Shown: positions 44,306-53,888 of the stretch, piece after piece
How the letters are laid out: every line of letters begins with the position of its first letter
How positions within the stretch are numbered: the stretch's first letter is position 1
NCBI GenBank assembly: GCA_051954695.1
Contig: JBQCHL010000005.1
Location: 128,244-192,243 of the forward strand
Source of the DNA: Terrimonas_A sp051954695
GTDB lineage: Bacteria; Bacteroidota; Bacteroidia; Chitinophagales; Chitinophagaceae
Length of the DNA: 64,000 nt
Direction of reading: 5' to 3'
Notes under the pieces: model-generated
What the model was told of the DNA's origin: nothing
The model's database searches: none
The model's input: only the letters and a program-made list of their open reading frames with translations
Program-made: the position numbers and the translations under genes

Positions 44306-46249
44306 TTATGGAAGCATTTTATCTTCAACCAGCCTGTTATGGTATTGTTGAATAAAAGCTTTCATCCTTAATTCCAGGCTGTCTTTAACTACTGGCAATT
44401 CCTTCTGTAAATCCGTTTTCATCAACCGGTCCTTATCATAATTGAAAAGGCCGGTTGTTTTTTGTCCATCAAACTGCAACAGGTGATCATCCTGTATCCA
44501 TTGAAACCCGCCCAGGTAGCTGGCCGCGAAATTCTTTCTCGATGGTTGAAAGATGCTTTCTCCAAAAGAAACCAGTTTGCCGTTATAATTAAGATAAGAA
44601 AGCACACTGGGCATGATATCTATCTGTTGCACCACACTACTGTCCACCTTCACTAATGAGCTATCCCCTGCATGATAAAAAGCAATGGGAATAGACAAAT
44701 TGCCCCAACCTGTCTGATACTCCGGGAACTCAGATACCGTGGCATGATCGGCCGTGATCACGAATAGTGTATTTTTAAACCATTTCATCGTGGAAGCAGT
44801 TGCAAAGAACTTTCGCAAAGCCATATCTGTATATCCCATACATTCATGGATCGGCAAATCCCCTTTAGGGAAAACGCCTTCATACTGCTTTGGTACTTTG
44901 AACGGATGGTGCGATGACACGGAAAAAATAGTGGAGAAGAAAGGTTGAGGTATCGTATCCAGGGTTTTTGCAAAGAACTGGAAGAACGGTTCATCCCAGA
45001 TCCCCCACAGACCATCAAAATCAGCATCGTTATTGTATTCGTCCTTACCGTAATAATGCTGGATATTTATCAGGTTGGCAAATGCTTTAAAGCCCATAGA
45101 GCCATTAGGCGCCCCATGAAAGAAAGAAGTGTTATATCCTTTATCCCTTAAAATGGAAGGAAGGCTTTTCATTTTATTGGATGCATATGGCGTTAGCACA
45201 AAAGGTATTTCTCCCGCCGGGATACCAGCCAGCACAGAGGGCATGGCATCAATGGACTTGCGGCCGTTTGCAAAAGAATTCCAGCAGATGCGGCTATTGG
45301 AGAACAATGAATCCAGGAAAGGCGTGAATCCTTTATAGGTGCCGCCTTTCAGGTCCCTGTTATAAAAGCCGATACCTTCCCTACCAAAGCTTTCCAGGAT
45401 AATGATCACCACATTATCATAACGGAAAGGCTTATCGGAGCTAAGCTGCTGCACCGGTGTATAGACCTGCTCCACCTGCCCATCAGTAAAAAAGTTTTCC
45501 TTTTTATAGAAGCGCTGACCTGCTGTCCGGATAACGCAGAAAGGTGTATTCAGTACCAGGGGTATCTCTCCCGGATTGCTTACGTATTCGCCTGCATTGC
45601 TCATGGTAATGGGGCGGGTGCTGTATTTAAAATCACCCCGGATGCCGCCCACCATCAGCGTAGCGATCAAAGCCATTAATACAATACCGGATGGATAATA
45701 GACCCAGGGGTTGATCATCGCTGGCTTCCTGATCTTAACGCGATTATACAGCCAAACCATCAGCACCATCAAAGCCATATAGATCAGCACCACATACCAG
45801 TAATCCAGTAAAAAGCTGAAAAAGAAACTGCCTCCCCTTCCCTTCTCATTGGAAAATTCCCTTAACACATCCAGCGTTGAGCGGCGAAGGGTGAACCGGA
45901 AATAAATAAAATCGATGCAATTGATGGCAAATGCAAGTCCATTGGTTATAACAAAAACAATTTTTGCGGCCTTCTGGTAAACAGCATTGTAACGGACAGG
46001 CAATGGCAGTATATAGAGCAGGATGAACAATGCATTCACATAAAACAAAGCCGCCATGTCAAACCTGAAGCCACCCCTCAAGATATGCATCCAGTTTTCA
46101 AAACTGATCCCCGGGAAAAAGCTCCTGTTCAAGCCAAAAAAGATGAACCGGCTTATCAGGAAAAGAAAAATAATGATTGCCAGCCTGTATAAAAGGGCTA
46201 TGTAAATATTGGCCGTAAACGAACGGCCTACCCCCGAAATCTTTCCCAT
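44306..46249 (-). CDS. LtaS-like membrane sulfatase-fold phosphotransferase
   Basis: A 647-residue protein with five membrane segments within about residues 15-210, then a large extracytoplasmic alkaline-phosphatase/sulfatase-fold domain. The metal-binding Glu is in VIIILESFGREGIG (near residue 285), a candidate nucleophile is the Ser in FANGRKSIDAMPSVLAG (near 330; LtaS has Thr), and FVITADHATVSE near 500 holds Asp/His ligands. Such proteins transfer glycerol-phosphate, phosphoethanolamine or similar groups to lipids or glycans. A Bacteroidetes bacterium does not make LTA, so the substrate is probably a membrane or surface glycolipid. A real phosphatase is also possible. Confidence 0.75.
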   Translation of the reverse strand: MGKISGVGRSFTANIYIALLYRLAIIIFLFLISRFIFFGLNRSFFPGISFENWMHILRGGFRFDMAALFYVNALFILLYILPLPVRYNAVYQKAAKIVFVITNGLAFAINCIDFIYFRFTLRRSTLDVLREFSNEKGRGGSFFFSFLLDYWYVVLIYMALMVLMVWLYNRVKIRKPAMINPWVYYPSGIVLMALIATLMVGGIRGDFKYSTRPITMSNAGEYVSNPGEIPLVLNTPFCVIRTAGQRFYKKENFFTDGQVEQVYTPVQQLSSDKPFRYDNVVIIILESFGREGIGFYNRDLKGGTYKGFTPFLDSLFSNSRICWNSFANGRKSIDAMPSVLAGIPAGEIPFVLTPYASNKMKSLPSILRDKGYNTSFFHGAPNGSMGFKAFANLINIQHYYGKDEYNNDADFDGLWGIWDEPFFQFFAKTLDTIPQPFFSTIFSVSSHHPFKVPKQYEGVFPKGDLPIHECMGYTDMALRKFFATASTMKWFKNTLFVITADHATVSEFPEYQTGWGNLSIPIAFYHAGDSSLVKVDSSVVQQIDIMPSVLSYLNYNGKLVSFGESIFQPSRKNFAASYLGGFQWIQDDHLLQFDGQKTTGLFNYDKDRLMKTDLQKELPVVKDSLELRMKAFIQQYHNRLVEDKMLP

Positions 46250-46534
46250 TCTTGTTGATTTATCTTCTCATTATCCTTTACCGGCGATCGGCGTCCCTCC
46301 GATGCTTCAGGAAACCCTAAAAGTAAAACAATCTTTGTGAATCCTGGAAACAGCCAGGTAACCGGCTTCTAATAAGATTTTAATGCGGTTCCGGAACTAT
46401 TCATGCCTGTTTGCTTGCATTTTCCCTGCTTATCCACATTCGAAAATATCTTTCCTGATTTTCCGTTTGAGGTAACCAAAAAGTCCAGGAAACCCCTATA
46501 TTCACAGCTTTTAGACCCAGTGTAAAAAATATAC
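46250..46534. other. 285-base gap between divergent sulfatase and desaturase genes
   Basis: No gene is supportable. It must hold both promoters, but I see no clean TTG-N19-TAnnTTTG pair. Sequence is unremarkable. Confidence 0.35.
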
Positions 46535-47560
46535 ATGAGCCGTAAGAAATTCTCTTCCTTCCGTTGGTCCGATGAAGTGGAACCACATAAAGCAAGGACT
46601 AAAGAAATTATTACAAAACATCCGGAGATCAGGCAACTGATCGGCCGCAACCCATACACCATACTGGTGATCATTGCTGCAGTAGGATTACAGCTTGCCC
46701 TCGCCTATATCGTTTCCCCATTAGGTTTCGATCTTTCCTGGATATGGACCGTTGTGCTTGCTTTTTTTGCCGGTGCATTTCTCTGTCATACGCTGTTCGT
46801 TTGTATACACGAAGCTTCGCATAATCTTATTTTCAAAAATAAAACAGCTAATATACTTGCCGGCATCCTGTCAAACCTGCCACAAGTATTTCCCAGTTCT
46901 GTTTCTTTTGCAAAATATCACATGAAGCATCATGCTTACCAGGGTGTGGAAGCACTGGATGCAGATATGCCGTTCCGCTGGGAAGCTAAACTCATCAATA
47001 ATGCGCCGGTAGGCAAAGCCGTTTGGTTATTGTTCTATCCCATCTTCCAGATGCTCCGTCCTCTCCGTTTGAAAGAGATAAAATTGTTTGATGGATGGAC
47101 TGTCGTGAACTTACTGGTACAGGTCGTCTTCATGACGGCTGTTATTTATTTCCTTGGAGGAAAAGCTGCCATTTATTTGCTGATCAGTTTTTTCCTGTCT
47201 GTAGGCCTGCATCCCCTGGGTGCAAGATGGATACAGGAACATTTCCTTACGCATGGCGATCAGGAAACAAAAAGCTATTATGGTCCATTGAACCTGACCA
47301 ATCTTAATGTGGGTTATCACAATGAGCATCATGATTTCCCTTCCGTTCCCTGGAACCGCTTACCTAAAGTAAAACAGATCGCCGGCAGTTATTACACCAG
47401 CCTTGGCTATCATACTTCTTATGTAGGATTGCTATTCCAGTTCCTTTTCGATCGCAATATTTCTGTTTATTCCCGCACAGCAAGGGATAAAAGGGGAAAG
47501 CGTAGTGCCAAAGCACCTCATTTACCTGCAGATATGGCAACACCGGAAGAGCTTGGTTGA
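46535..47560 (+). CDS. Sphingolipid delta-4 desaturase-like fatty acid desaturase
   Basis: A 341-residue membrane desaturase whose whole layout matches animal DEGS1. The N-terminal sphingolipid-desaturase segment (FRWSDEVEPHKARTKEII, residues 9-26, then KHPEIRQLIG) has the PHxxRxxxI plus HPEI pattern. The three diiron histidine boxes are HEASH (92-96), HMKHH (129-133) and HNEHH (262-266), the last in YYGPLNLTNLNVGYHNEHHDFPSVP. There are about four transmembrane helices. Bacteroidetes make sphingolipids, so it could introduce the 4,5 double bond of ceramide or act on a related lipid. Plain acyl-lipid desaturase activity cannot be excluded, and no sphingolipid gene is adjacent. Confidence 0.8.
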   Translation: MSRKKFSSFRWSDEVEPHKARTKEIITKHPEIRQLIGRNPYTILVIIAAVGLQLALAYIVSPLGFDLSWIWTVVLAFFAGAFLCHTLFVCIHEASHNLIFKNKTANILAGILSNLPQVFPSSVSFAKYHMKHHAYQGVEALDADMPFRWEAKLINNAPVGKAVWLLFYPIFQMLRPLRLKEIKLFDGWTVVNLLVQVVFMTAVIYFLGGKAAIYLLISFFLSVGLHPLGARWIQEHFLTHGDQETKSYYGPLNLTNLNVGYHNEHHDFPSVPWNRLPKVKQIAGSYYTSLGYHTSYVGLLFQFLFDRNISVYSRTARDKRGKRSAKAPHLPADMATPEELG

Positions 47561-47580
47561 TGAGAGATCGCTATCGCATC

Positions 47581-48207
47581 TTACGCATGCATCGCATACA
47601 TAATAATGTTCATCCCAAATTTTGTATTATCTTCTGCCATAAAACGCTTGTTGCGGAAATCATAATCCCATTCGCAGCCATAATCCTTATTGCTGTAGAG
47701 CACAGCAATGCGGCCATTTATTTCAACGGCTTTTAAATAATCATGTATCAGGTCATCTCCCCATCCATTCAGTTCAAAGGAAGTGGGTGGAGGCCCTTTT
47801 TCAAAATGGAAAAAGGAACGATAGATCTCGTGATTGTTAGGGATCTTTTTTAAAGCCTGCGGCCCAAAACTGGCAGCCATCTGGGCTTCAAAAGATTTGG
47901 CAAAAAGGCCGTCAATATCATGATTGCAGTCGTCCACAAATACAAAACCTCCATTCTGTACATATTTCTTGAAATAAGCATTTTCCCGGGCACTGAATTG
48001 CACCAGCTTATGACCGCTCAGATAACAAAATGGGGATAGAAAAAGCTCTTCACTGTCCAGTTCCACAATGCGCTCCTGCGGATTTACAGGAACGGTAGTA
48101 TACTCTACCAGTGAGTTCAATAGATTTGTTGGCATACGCTGGTCCGTATCCCAGTCGCCTGAATGATACCGTAATCGTGAAAATGTAAACCGGCTGCCCT
48201 TAATCAT
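47581..48207 (-). CDS. DUF4159 domain protein
   Basis: A 208-residue protein from the ATG at 48207; the frame runs to a TTG at 48231, which I do not favour. The domain reads like DUF4159, with FTFSRLRYHSGDWDTDQRMPTNLLNSLVEYTT at the N-terminus, a FVFVDDCNHDIDGLF segment (residues 87-101), and an ending with GCEWDYDF and KFGMNIIMYAMHA. DUF4159 has a class I glutamine-amidotransferase-like (flavodoxin-type) fold of unknown activity and often neighbours MoxR/DUF58 genes. It is divergent from moxR here and shares the 235-base gap. No signal peptide from the chosen start. Confidence 0.65.
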   Translation of the reverse strand: MIKGSRFTFSRLRYHSGDWDTDQRMPTNLLNSLVEYTTVPVNPQERIVELDSEELFLSPFCYLSGHKLVQFSARENAYFKKYVQNGGFVFVDDCNHDIDGLFAKSFEAQMAASFGPQALKKIPNNHEIYRSFFHFEKGPPPTSFELNGWGDDLIHDYLKAVEINGRIAVLYSNKDYGCEWDYDFRNKRFMAEDNTKFGMNIIMYAMHA

Positions 48208-48234
48208 AGATGCTTTTGTCAGGAAATTCAAAAG

Positions 48235-48307
48235 TCAAAATTAAAAAGTAAAAAAACAAGATGCCTCTTATTGGACGTCTTTTTGCCTTTTTACTTTTTA
48301 ATTTTGA
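48235..48307. repeat. Perfect 20-bp AT-rich inverted repeat in the DUF4159/moxR gap
   Basis: Arms 48235-48254 and 48288-48307 (TCAAAATTAAAAAGTAAAAA and its complement) with a 33-base loop. It sits between two divergent genes, so a terminator role is unlikely for either. It could be a binding site or another mobile palindrome. Confidence 0.6.
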
Positions 48308-48442
48308 ATTATATAAGGCATTCGTTCTTAAAATTCCTGTTTTTTGCCCACAGGCAAAAGAAAATAAAGGGAATGACGTCAAAATATTCGAACTTTCATC
48401 CTCTCGCAGGATAAGGTTCTGAGCCGGGAACGGCCATACGGA

Positions 48443-49480
48443 TTGCTTGAAGCGATCGCATTATTCTCCATTAAAAAAACTGCTTTGGAACTGACAGAAA
48501 CAAAAGTTGACCAACTATTGCAGAAAGTATCATCGCTTAAGCAAGAGATACAAAAAGTGATCGTAGGGCAGGATATTGTGCTTGAAGAAATACTGGTGGC
48601 CCTGCTTGCCGGTGGTCACTGCCTGCTTGAAGGCGTACCTGGTCTGGCTAAGACCCTGATGGTTCGAACCATGGCGCAGGCCCTTCATCTTCCTTTCCGC
48701 CGGATACAATTCACTCCCGATCTTATGCCTACCGATATTATCGGCACTGAGATCCTGGAAGATGATCCTGCTACAGGGAAAAGGATCTTCACTTTTACCA
48801 GGGGACCCATATTCGCCAATATATTACTGGCTGATGAAATAAACCGTACCCCACCTAAAACCCAATCTGCCCTGCTGGAAGCCATGCAGGAGTTTGAAGT
48901 AACTTATGCAGGCAAAACTTACCTGCTCGACAAACCTTTCTTTATCCTCGCCACCCAGAATCCCATTGAGCAGGCAGGCACCTATCCACTTCCTGAAGCA
49001 CAATTGGACCGTTTCCTGTTGTATGTAAAAATCGGCTATCCTACCGAACGGGAAGAGATAGAGATACTGGCCAACACAACCGGCACAAGGAAAAATAAAG
49101 TACAACCTGTTGTGAATGGTGATGAGATCAGGCAATTGCAATCACTCGTAAGAGAAGTATCTATCAATGACGACCTCACTGCCTATGCAGGTAAACTGGT
49201 AAGAGCAACACGTCCGGACACTACCACTGTTCCTTTTGTAAAAGAATGGGTGCGCTGGGGTGCAGGCCCAAGGGCAGGACAGGCTTTGATATTAACGGCC
49301 AAGGCAAGAGCTCTGCTGTATGGCCGCTATGCAGTGACCACAGAAGATATTCATACTATGGCTTATCCTGTGTTGCGTCATCGCATACTGATGAATTTTA
49401 AAGCAGAAGCGGAAAATATAAGTTCTGATAAAGTCACTGATGAACTGATCAAAGCGATTGAAAGGCCAAGAGCACTGTAA
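48443..49480 (+). CDS. MoxR-family AAA+ ATPase (non-ATG start)
   Basis: A 345-residue AAA+ ATPase with Walker A (GVPGLAKTLM), Walker B (ILLADEINRTPPKTQ), sensor ATQNPIEQAGTYPLPEAQLDRFL and a C-terminal lid. MoxR proteins act with von Willebrand A and BatA-type partners as chaperones. There is no in-frame ATG before residue 60: an in-frame stop lies at 48374 and the candidates are TTG at 48443 and TTG at 48485. The second gives MELTETKVDQLLQKV and has an A-rich upstream run, typical of Bacteroidetes translation, so it may be the real one. First gene of a long operon. Confidence 0.85.
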   Translation: MLEAIALFSIKKTALELTETKVDQLLQKVSSLKQEIQKVIVGQDIVLEEILVALLAGGHCLLEGVPGLAKTLMVRTMAQALHLPFRRIQFTPDLMPTDIIGTEILEDDPATGKRIFTFTRGPIFANILLADEINRTPPKTQSALLEAMQEFEVTYAGKTYLLDKPFFILATQNPIEQAGTYPLPEAQLDRFLLYVKIGYPTEREEIEILANTTGTRKNKVQPVVNGDEIRQLQSLVREVSINDDLTAYAGKLVRATRPDTTTVPFVKEWVRWGAGPRAGQALILTAKARALLYGRYAVTTEDIHTMAYPVLRHRILMNFKAEAENISSDKVTDELIKAIERPRAL

Positions 49481-49491
49481 ATTCAAAATTT

Positions 49492-49536
49492 AAAAATCAA
49501 CGTTCAAAATAACATGCCTTTTGAACTTTGATTTTT
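49492..49536. repeat. AT-rich hairpin between moxR and DUF58 genes
   Basis: Arms 49492-49509 (AAAAATCAACGTTCAAAA) and 49519-49536 pair at 17 of 18 positions around a 9-base loop. It may weaken transcription into the downstream genes, or simply be an intergenic repeat. Confidence 0.5.
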
Positions 49537-49559
49537 GAGTTTTTACTTAATAGTATGAA

Positions 49560-50444
49560 ATGCCATCTTTACTGGACCCATACATACTGACATCCATAAA
49601 AGACCTGTCGCTGGCTGCTAAAACAACCATTGATGGCTTTATGAGCGGTGCTAATAAAAGCGCTGTGAAAGGAACAGGTATGGAATTCAGTCAATACCGC
49701 ACGTATATGCCTGGTGACGATCTGCGGTGGCTGGATTGGAAAATGTTTGCACGCTCAGACCGCTATTATATCCGCGAATCAGAAACAGAAACAAATATCA
49801 GCCTGCGACTGCTGATAGATACCAGTGCTTCCATGGACCATCGCGACGGCAATTATACAAAAATGGAATATGCCCGCTACCTCGCTGCCAGCCTGGCTTA
49901 TCTCGCCAACATGCAGGGCGATGCAATAGGATTGTACACTTTAAGAGAGGATGGCATTTTCTCACTCGCAGCCAGGCAGGGATTTCAAAATTTAAACCGC
50001 TTATTCTACCAGTTAGAACAAGCCGGGCCAAAAGGCAAATTCACTCATCCTGTTTATTATAAAGATATTTATTCCGGTGGCAGCAGAAGAGAGTTGTTGA
50101 TATTCATCACAGACATGTACCAGGAGAAAGACGAAATGTACAAGCTGCTTGATCTGCTCAATGCATTGCGTCATGAAATAATTGTTCTGCACATCATGGG
50201 GCGCAATGAAATGGAATTGGATTATGCAGGCTACACCACACTGGAGGACCTGGAAACAGGAGCCACTATACAGGTAGATGCCGCCAGGGCAAAGCAGGTA
50301 TATACCAACCACCTGGATGAGCACCTGGCCAGTATCAGGCATGATCTGTTAACAAGAAATATTTATTACCGGCTCCTGGTTATGGATCAGCCGGTAGATG
50401 AGGCTTTAAGAGATTTTTTATATAAAAGAAGTAAAGGGTACTAA
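49560..50444 (+). CDS. DUF58 domain protein
   Basis: A 294-residue protein of the DUF58 family, which has a von Willebrand A-like fold and usually follows moxR. The family hallmark (EFSQYRTYMPGDDLRWLDWKMFARSDRYYIRESETE) is at residues 41-76, with a MIDAS-like LLIDTSASM near 92. No membrane segment or signal is evident, so it is cytosolic or membrane-associated. In MoxR systems DUF58 proteins are thought to be substrates or partners of the ATPase; the direct function is unknown. Confidence 0.85.
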   Translation: MPSLLDPYILTSIKDLSLAAKTTIDGFMSGANKSAVKGTGMEFSQYRTYMPGDDLRWLDWKMFARSDRYYIRESETETNISLRLLIDTSASMDHRDGNYTKMEYARYLAASLAYLANMQGDAIGLYTLREDGIFSLAARQGFQNLNRLFYQLEQAGPKGKFTHPVYYKDIYSGGSRRELLIFITDMYQEKDEMYKLLDLLNALRHEIIVLHIMGRNEMELDYAGYTTLEDLETGATIQVDAARAKQVYTNHLDEHLASIRHDLLTRNIYYRLLVMDQPVDEALRDFLYKRSKGY

Positions 50445-50474
50445 ATATCCCTTTACTCAAAATGATTAGTAGGC

Positions 50475-51779
50475 TTGCTCCAATTGGTAAATCCCATAGC
50501 GCTTTTGGCTTTGGCAGCGGTGATCATACCGGTGCTGATACATCTTTGGAACATTCGCAAAGGGAAAACACTTAAAGTGGGAAGCATTGCACTGCTGGCA
50601 GAAAGCTCGAAGCAGCCTGCCCGCAGCCCGCGCATCACCAATTGGCCGCTTTTCCTTCTCCGTTGTTTATTACTTTTATTACTCGCATTCTTATTAACCA
50701 ATCCGTTTTGGGAATCCGGGAAAAAGAATGGAGCAGCAGGCTGGGTGCTTGTAGCCAGTGATCATTTATCTACTGCATATCAGCAGCACCAGGTTTTGAT
50801 CGATTCATTGCTGAAAAAAGGATTTGAATTACATAAGCTCTCGCCCGAGTTTGAAAAGATCAGCCTGACTGATACAAATTCCTTACATACATCCACTGAA
50901 TCTCCCTGGACATTGATCAAACAACTGGATGCAGGCCTGCCTAAAGATTTCCCCGTCTACCTGTTTGCCAGCAATCAATTGAAGGATTATTATGAAGAAA
51001 GACCCGTAACGCAACTGGATCTTCACTGGAACAGTTTATCGATGAACATTGTTACAGGCCCGAGTACCGCACCAGACACCAGTGCCATAAGAATTACCAT
51101 CTATCCGGGAAAAAACGGGGCCGATGCACATTATATAAAAGCTGCGCTCAAAGCAATTGGCCAATATACCGGCAGGGATATCATCATCAGTTCACAGCCA
51201 ACCGGAGAACTGCAGCAACTGGTATTCTGGCTGCAGGAAGAAGAACCAGGTGAAAATATATTGTCTTCCCTCACTCCAGCAGGCACGCTTTTCCAATATG
51301 ACCAGGGAGCAGGCATATCCATCTTCGCTCCTTTCAATAATGGATTATACACGATTGACAACAACAAAGGCAAAGCATTTTATAAATATACTTCCGGTCC
51401 TGCTGCAGGAAATTCCATCTGGACACTTTCTGATGGCCGCCCCTTGCTTACAACAGAAACCAGGAACGGAAAAAAGATCATTCATTTCAAAAGCCGTTTC
51501 AATCCTCAATGGACAGACCTGGTGTGGCAGGAAGATTTCGTAAAAGCTTTACTGCCTTTTGTATTATCCGGTGCTTCAGGAAAAGAAAGAGATCTGAGGC
51601 AGATAGACCCATTGCAGGCCTCTCCCCGAAAGATAAATGAGGAAGTTTATCGCCATACAGGATTGTCATTCTTTGAAAACAAGAAAGATCTCTCATCAGC
51701 CCTTTGGATCGCTATCGTTATTGTTTTTATTGCAGAACGCCTTTTAGCTCATCATCAAACCAAACAGAAAAATGCCTGA
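50475..51779 (+). CDS. BatA N-terminal domain membrane protein (TTG start)
   Basis: A 434-residue protein with the BatA hallmark at its N-terminus, MLQLVNPIALLALAAVIIPVLIHLWNIRKGKTLKVGSIALL, two transmembrane segments (about 5-23 and 56-75) and a third near the C-terminus (about 407-425). The start is a TTG at 50475; an in-frame stop at 50463-50465 leaves no ATG, and homologues begin with the same MLQ motif. The region between the helices is extracytoplasmic. It belongs to the same operon as moxR and overlaps the next gene by 8 bases. Confidence 0.75.
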   Translation: MLQLVNPIALLALAAVIIPVLIHLWNIRKGKTLKVGSIALLAESSKQPARSPRITNWPLFLLRCLLLLLLAFLLTNPFWESGKKNGAAGWVLVASDHLSTAYQQHQVLIDSLLKKGFELHKLSPEFEKISLTDTNSLHTSTESPWTLIKQLDAGLPKDFPVYLFASNQLKDYYEERPVTQLDLHWNSLSMNIVTGPSTAPDTSAIRITIYPGKNGADAHYIKAALKAIGQYTGRDIIISSQPTGELQQLVFWLQEEEPGENILSSLTPAGTLFQYDQGAGISIFAPFNNGLYTIDNNKGKAFYKYTSGPAAGNSIWTLSDGRPLLTTETRNGKKIIHFKSRFNPQWTDLVWQEDFVKALLPFVLSGASGKERDLRQIDPLQASPRKINEEVYRHTGLSFFENKKDLSSALWIAIVIVFIAERLLAHHQTKQKNA

Positions 51780-53883
51780 GCAGAAAGGTTTACATATCAT
51801 CCATTCGCTCAGGCAAAACTGGTCGCGTAACTATTTAGTGGCATCCTTGCTGTATGTATTGGCCATATCTATTGTTATCGTTGCCGCAGGGAATTTAGCA
51901 TTCCATTGGCCATGGTGGATAATAGCACCCTTATTTATTGTACTGGCCATACTCGTATACTGGATAAAGCCTTTCCGGAAAATTTCCCCGCTGGATATTT
52001 CGAGTTTCCTTAATCATACTTACCCGCAACTGGAAGAGAGCAGCCAGTTGCTATTGCTGCCTGCTGAATCATTGCCTTTGCTCCAACAATTACAGCAACA
52101 AAAACTGGAACGTTCCATTCAAACTATTCCAGTTCCTCCAGCATTGCACCGCCCTTTAAAAAAAGCTTTTATCTTCCTGGGCGCAGCAATAGCTATTTGT
52201 TTATCAGTGATCCTTTTAAAACCATTGCTCCAACATACAGGCGATACACAGGTAACTGGTACTAAAGCTGAAACACCCGTAGAAGAAACCATTCTTGCAG
52301 GTATCAGCCAATTCAATGTAGAGGTTATACCACCTGCTTACACACGGAAAGGAAAAAGACAGCAGGAACAATTCACTTTAAAAATAGAGGAAGGAAGTGT
52401 GGTGACATGGGAAATAAAGGCTAACAGGAAAGTTGCTGCCCTTCAATTGACCTTTAACAACCGTGAACACATTCCACTCAAACCCGTTTCTGCTGATAGC
52501 ACTGTATGGACCTTACAAAGAACTATCAAAGAACCCGGCTTTTACCAGATGGAACTGGAAGGGAATTTATCCCCTCTGTACACACTGGAAGTGATACACG
52601 ACCAACCGGCAACCATCAATATCATCACACCCCAGCAATACACTACTATCGAGCCGGGCCGCAAAGCCATTACTAATTTGCAGGCCCGTATTTCGGATGA
52701 TTATGGAATAAAAGATGCCAGCATTATTGCTACCAAAGCAAGCGGTAAAGGAGAGAGCGTCAGCTTTAAAGAACAACAACTCAATTTCCCTGTCCGCTTC
52801 AATGAGCAAAAGGAAATGCTCCTTACCCGCCAGCTCGATCTTGCGTCAATGGGTTTGCAGGGCGGCGACGAATTGTATTTCTATATAAAAGCTACCGATA
52901 ACCACGGACAGGAAAGCCGTTCCGACATGTATTTCATTTCCCTGCCCGATACGAGCGAACTGCTGAGCATGTCTGGCATGGAAGCAGGCGTTGACCAGTT
53001 CCCTGAATATTTCAGAAGCCAGCGCCAGATCATCATGGACACGGAGAAACTGTTGAAAGAACAATCCGGCATCAGCAAGGATAGTTTCAACAGTCGCAGC
53101 AATCAGTTGGGAATTGACCAGAAATTATTGCGATTGCGATACGGTAAATTCCTTGGAGAAGAATCGGAAAGTGGAGGTCACAGTCCTGACGATGGTCATG
53201 ACCATGGTGGTGAATTCGAGTATGGCGATGTTCAGTCCATGATCGATCAATACACACACAAACATGATAACGCAGAAGATGCCACTTTCTTTGAGCCGGA
53301 ACAAAAAGCACAATTGAAAGCGATACTGACAGAGATGTGGAACAGTGAGCTCAAGCTTCGTACGTTCATTCCTTCAGAAGCTTTGCCTTATGAATACAAA
53401 GCCCTCCGCCTGCTGAAAGACCTGCAACAGAAATCAAGGGCTTATGTAGGGAAAACGTCTATTAAAATGCCGCCGCTGAAACCTGAAAAAAGGCTGACCG
53501 GTAACCTGGAAAAAATAACACCTTCCAATGAGCCGTCAAAGAATCAAACCGGGGACGAATCGCAGGCAAACCTGCGTAAAGCAGTAGCCGCCCTGGAACA
53601 GCTAAAACAAAGAAAGCAACTGGCAATAGAAGATCAGCTTCTTTTATCTGTTGCAGAAAAAGCGATCAGCGAAAAAGCGATACAGCAACCTGGTGAGTTT
53701 CTGCCGGCATTAAGTGCAGTGCGGGCAATTGGTCAGGCACCGGCTGCTGCTGCTAAACAAGATATAGTGAAAGCGCAGGCTGCTCTGCAAAAGATACTGG
53801 CAACCACGGCAAGCTTACCGCAAAAGAAAAGTGAGCGGGCTGGCGGACTGGCACAATATTATTTTAAAAACCTGTCTGAATAA
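51772..53883 (+). CDS. DUF4175 family membrane protein
   Basis: A 703-residue protein with two N-terminal transmembrane regions (about 22-65, and 120-150) and a large extracytoplasmic part. The middle has strand-rich Ig-like stretches (EGSVVTWEIKANRKVAALQL; PQQYTTIEPGRKAITNLQARISDDYGIKDASI), as in DUF4175 proteins. Residues about 465-490 are an H/D/G-rich linker (GGHSPDDGHDHGGEFEYGD), possibly metal-binding, and the rest is helical with long charged segments. The function is unknown; such proteins accompany MoxR/BatA modules. It overlaps the BatA gene by 8 bases and is followed by a 5-base gap. Confidence 0.7.
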   Translation: MPEQKGLHIIHSLRQNWSRNYLVASLLYVLAISIVIVAAGNLAFHWPWWIIAPLFIVLAILVYWIKPFRKISPLDISSFLNHTYPQLEESSQLLLLPAESLPLLQQLQQQKLERSIQTIPVPPALHRPLKKAFIFLGAAIAICLSVILLKPLLQHTGDTQVTGTKAETPVEETILAGISQFNVEVIPPAYTRKGKRQQEQFTLKIEEGSVVTWEIKANRKVAALQLTFNNREHIPLKPVSADSTVWTLQRTIKEPGFYQMELEGNLSPLYTLEVIHDQPATINIITPQQYTTIEPGRKAITNLQARISDDYGIKDASIIATKASGKGESVSFKEQQLNFPVRFNEQKEMLLTRQLDLASMGLQGGDELYFYIKATDNHGQESRSDMYFISLPDTSELLSMSGMEAGVDQFPEYFRSQRQIIMDTEKLLKEQSGISKDSFNSRSNQLGIDQKLLRLRYGKFLGEESESGGHSPDDGHDHGGEFEYGDVQSMIDQYTHKHDNAEDATFFEPEQKAQLKAILTEMWNSELKLRTFIPSEALPYEYKALRLLKDLQQKSRAYVGKTSIKMPPLKPEKRLTGNLEKITPSNEPSKNQTGDESQANLRKAVAALEQLKQRKQLAIEDQLLLSVAEKAISEKAIQQPGEFLPALSAVRAIGQAPAAAAKQDIVKAQAALQKILATTASLPQKKSERAGGLAQYYFKNLSE

Positions 53884-53888
53884 AACAG

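Noticed and set aside
46369..46674. 101-residue minus-strand frame overlapping the desaturase start
   Set aside because: Conflicts with the desaturase N-terminus, which is strongly conserved; no domain.
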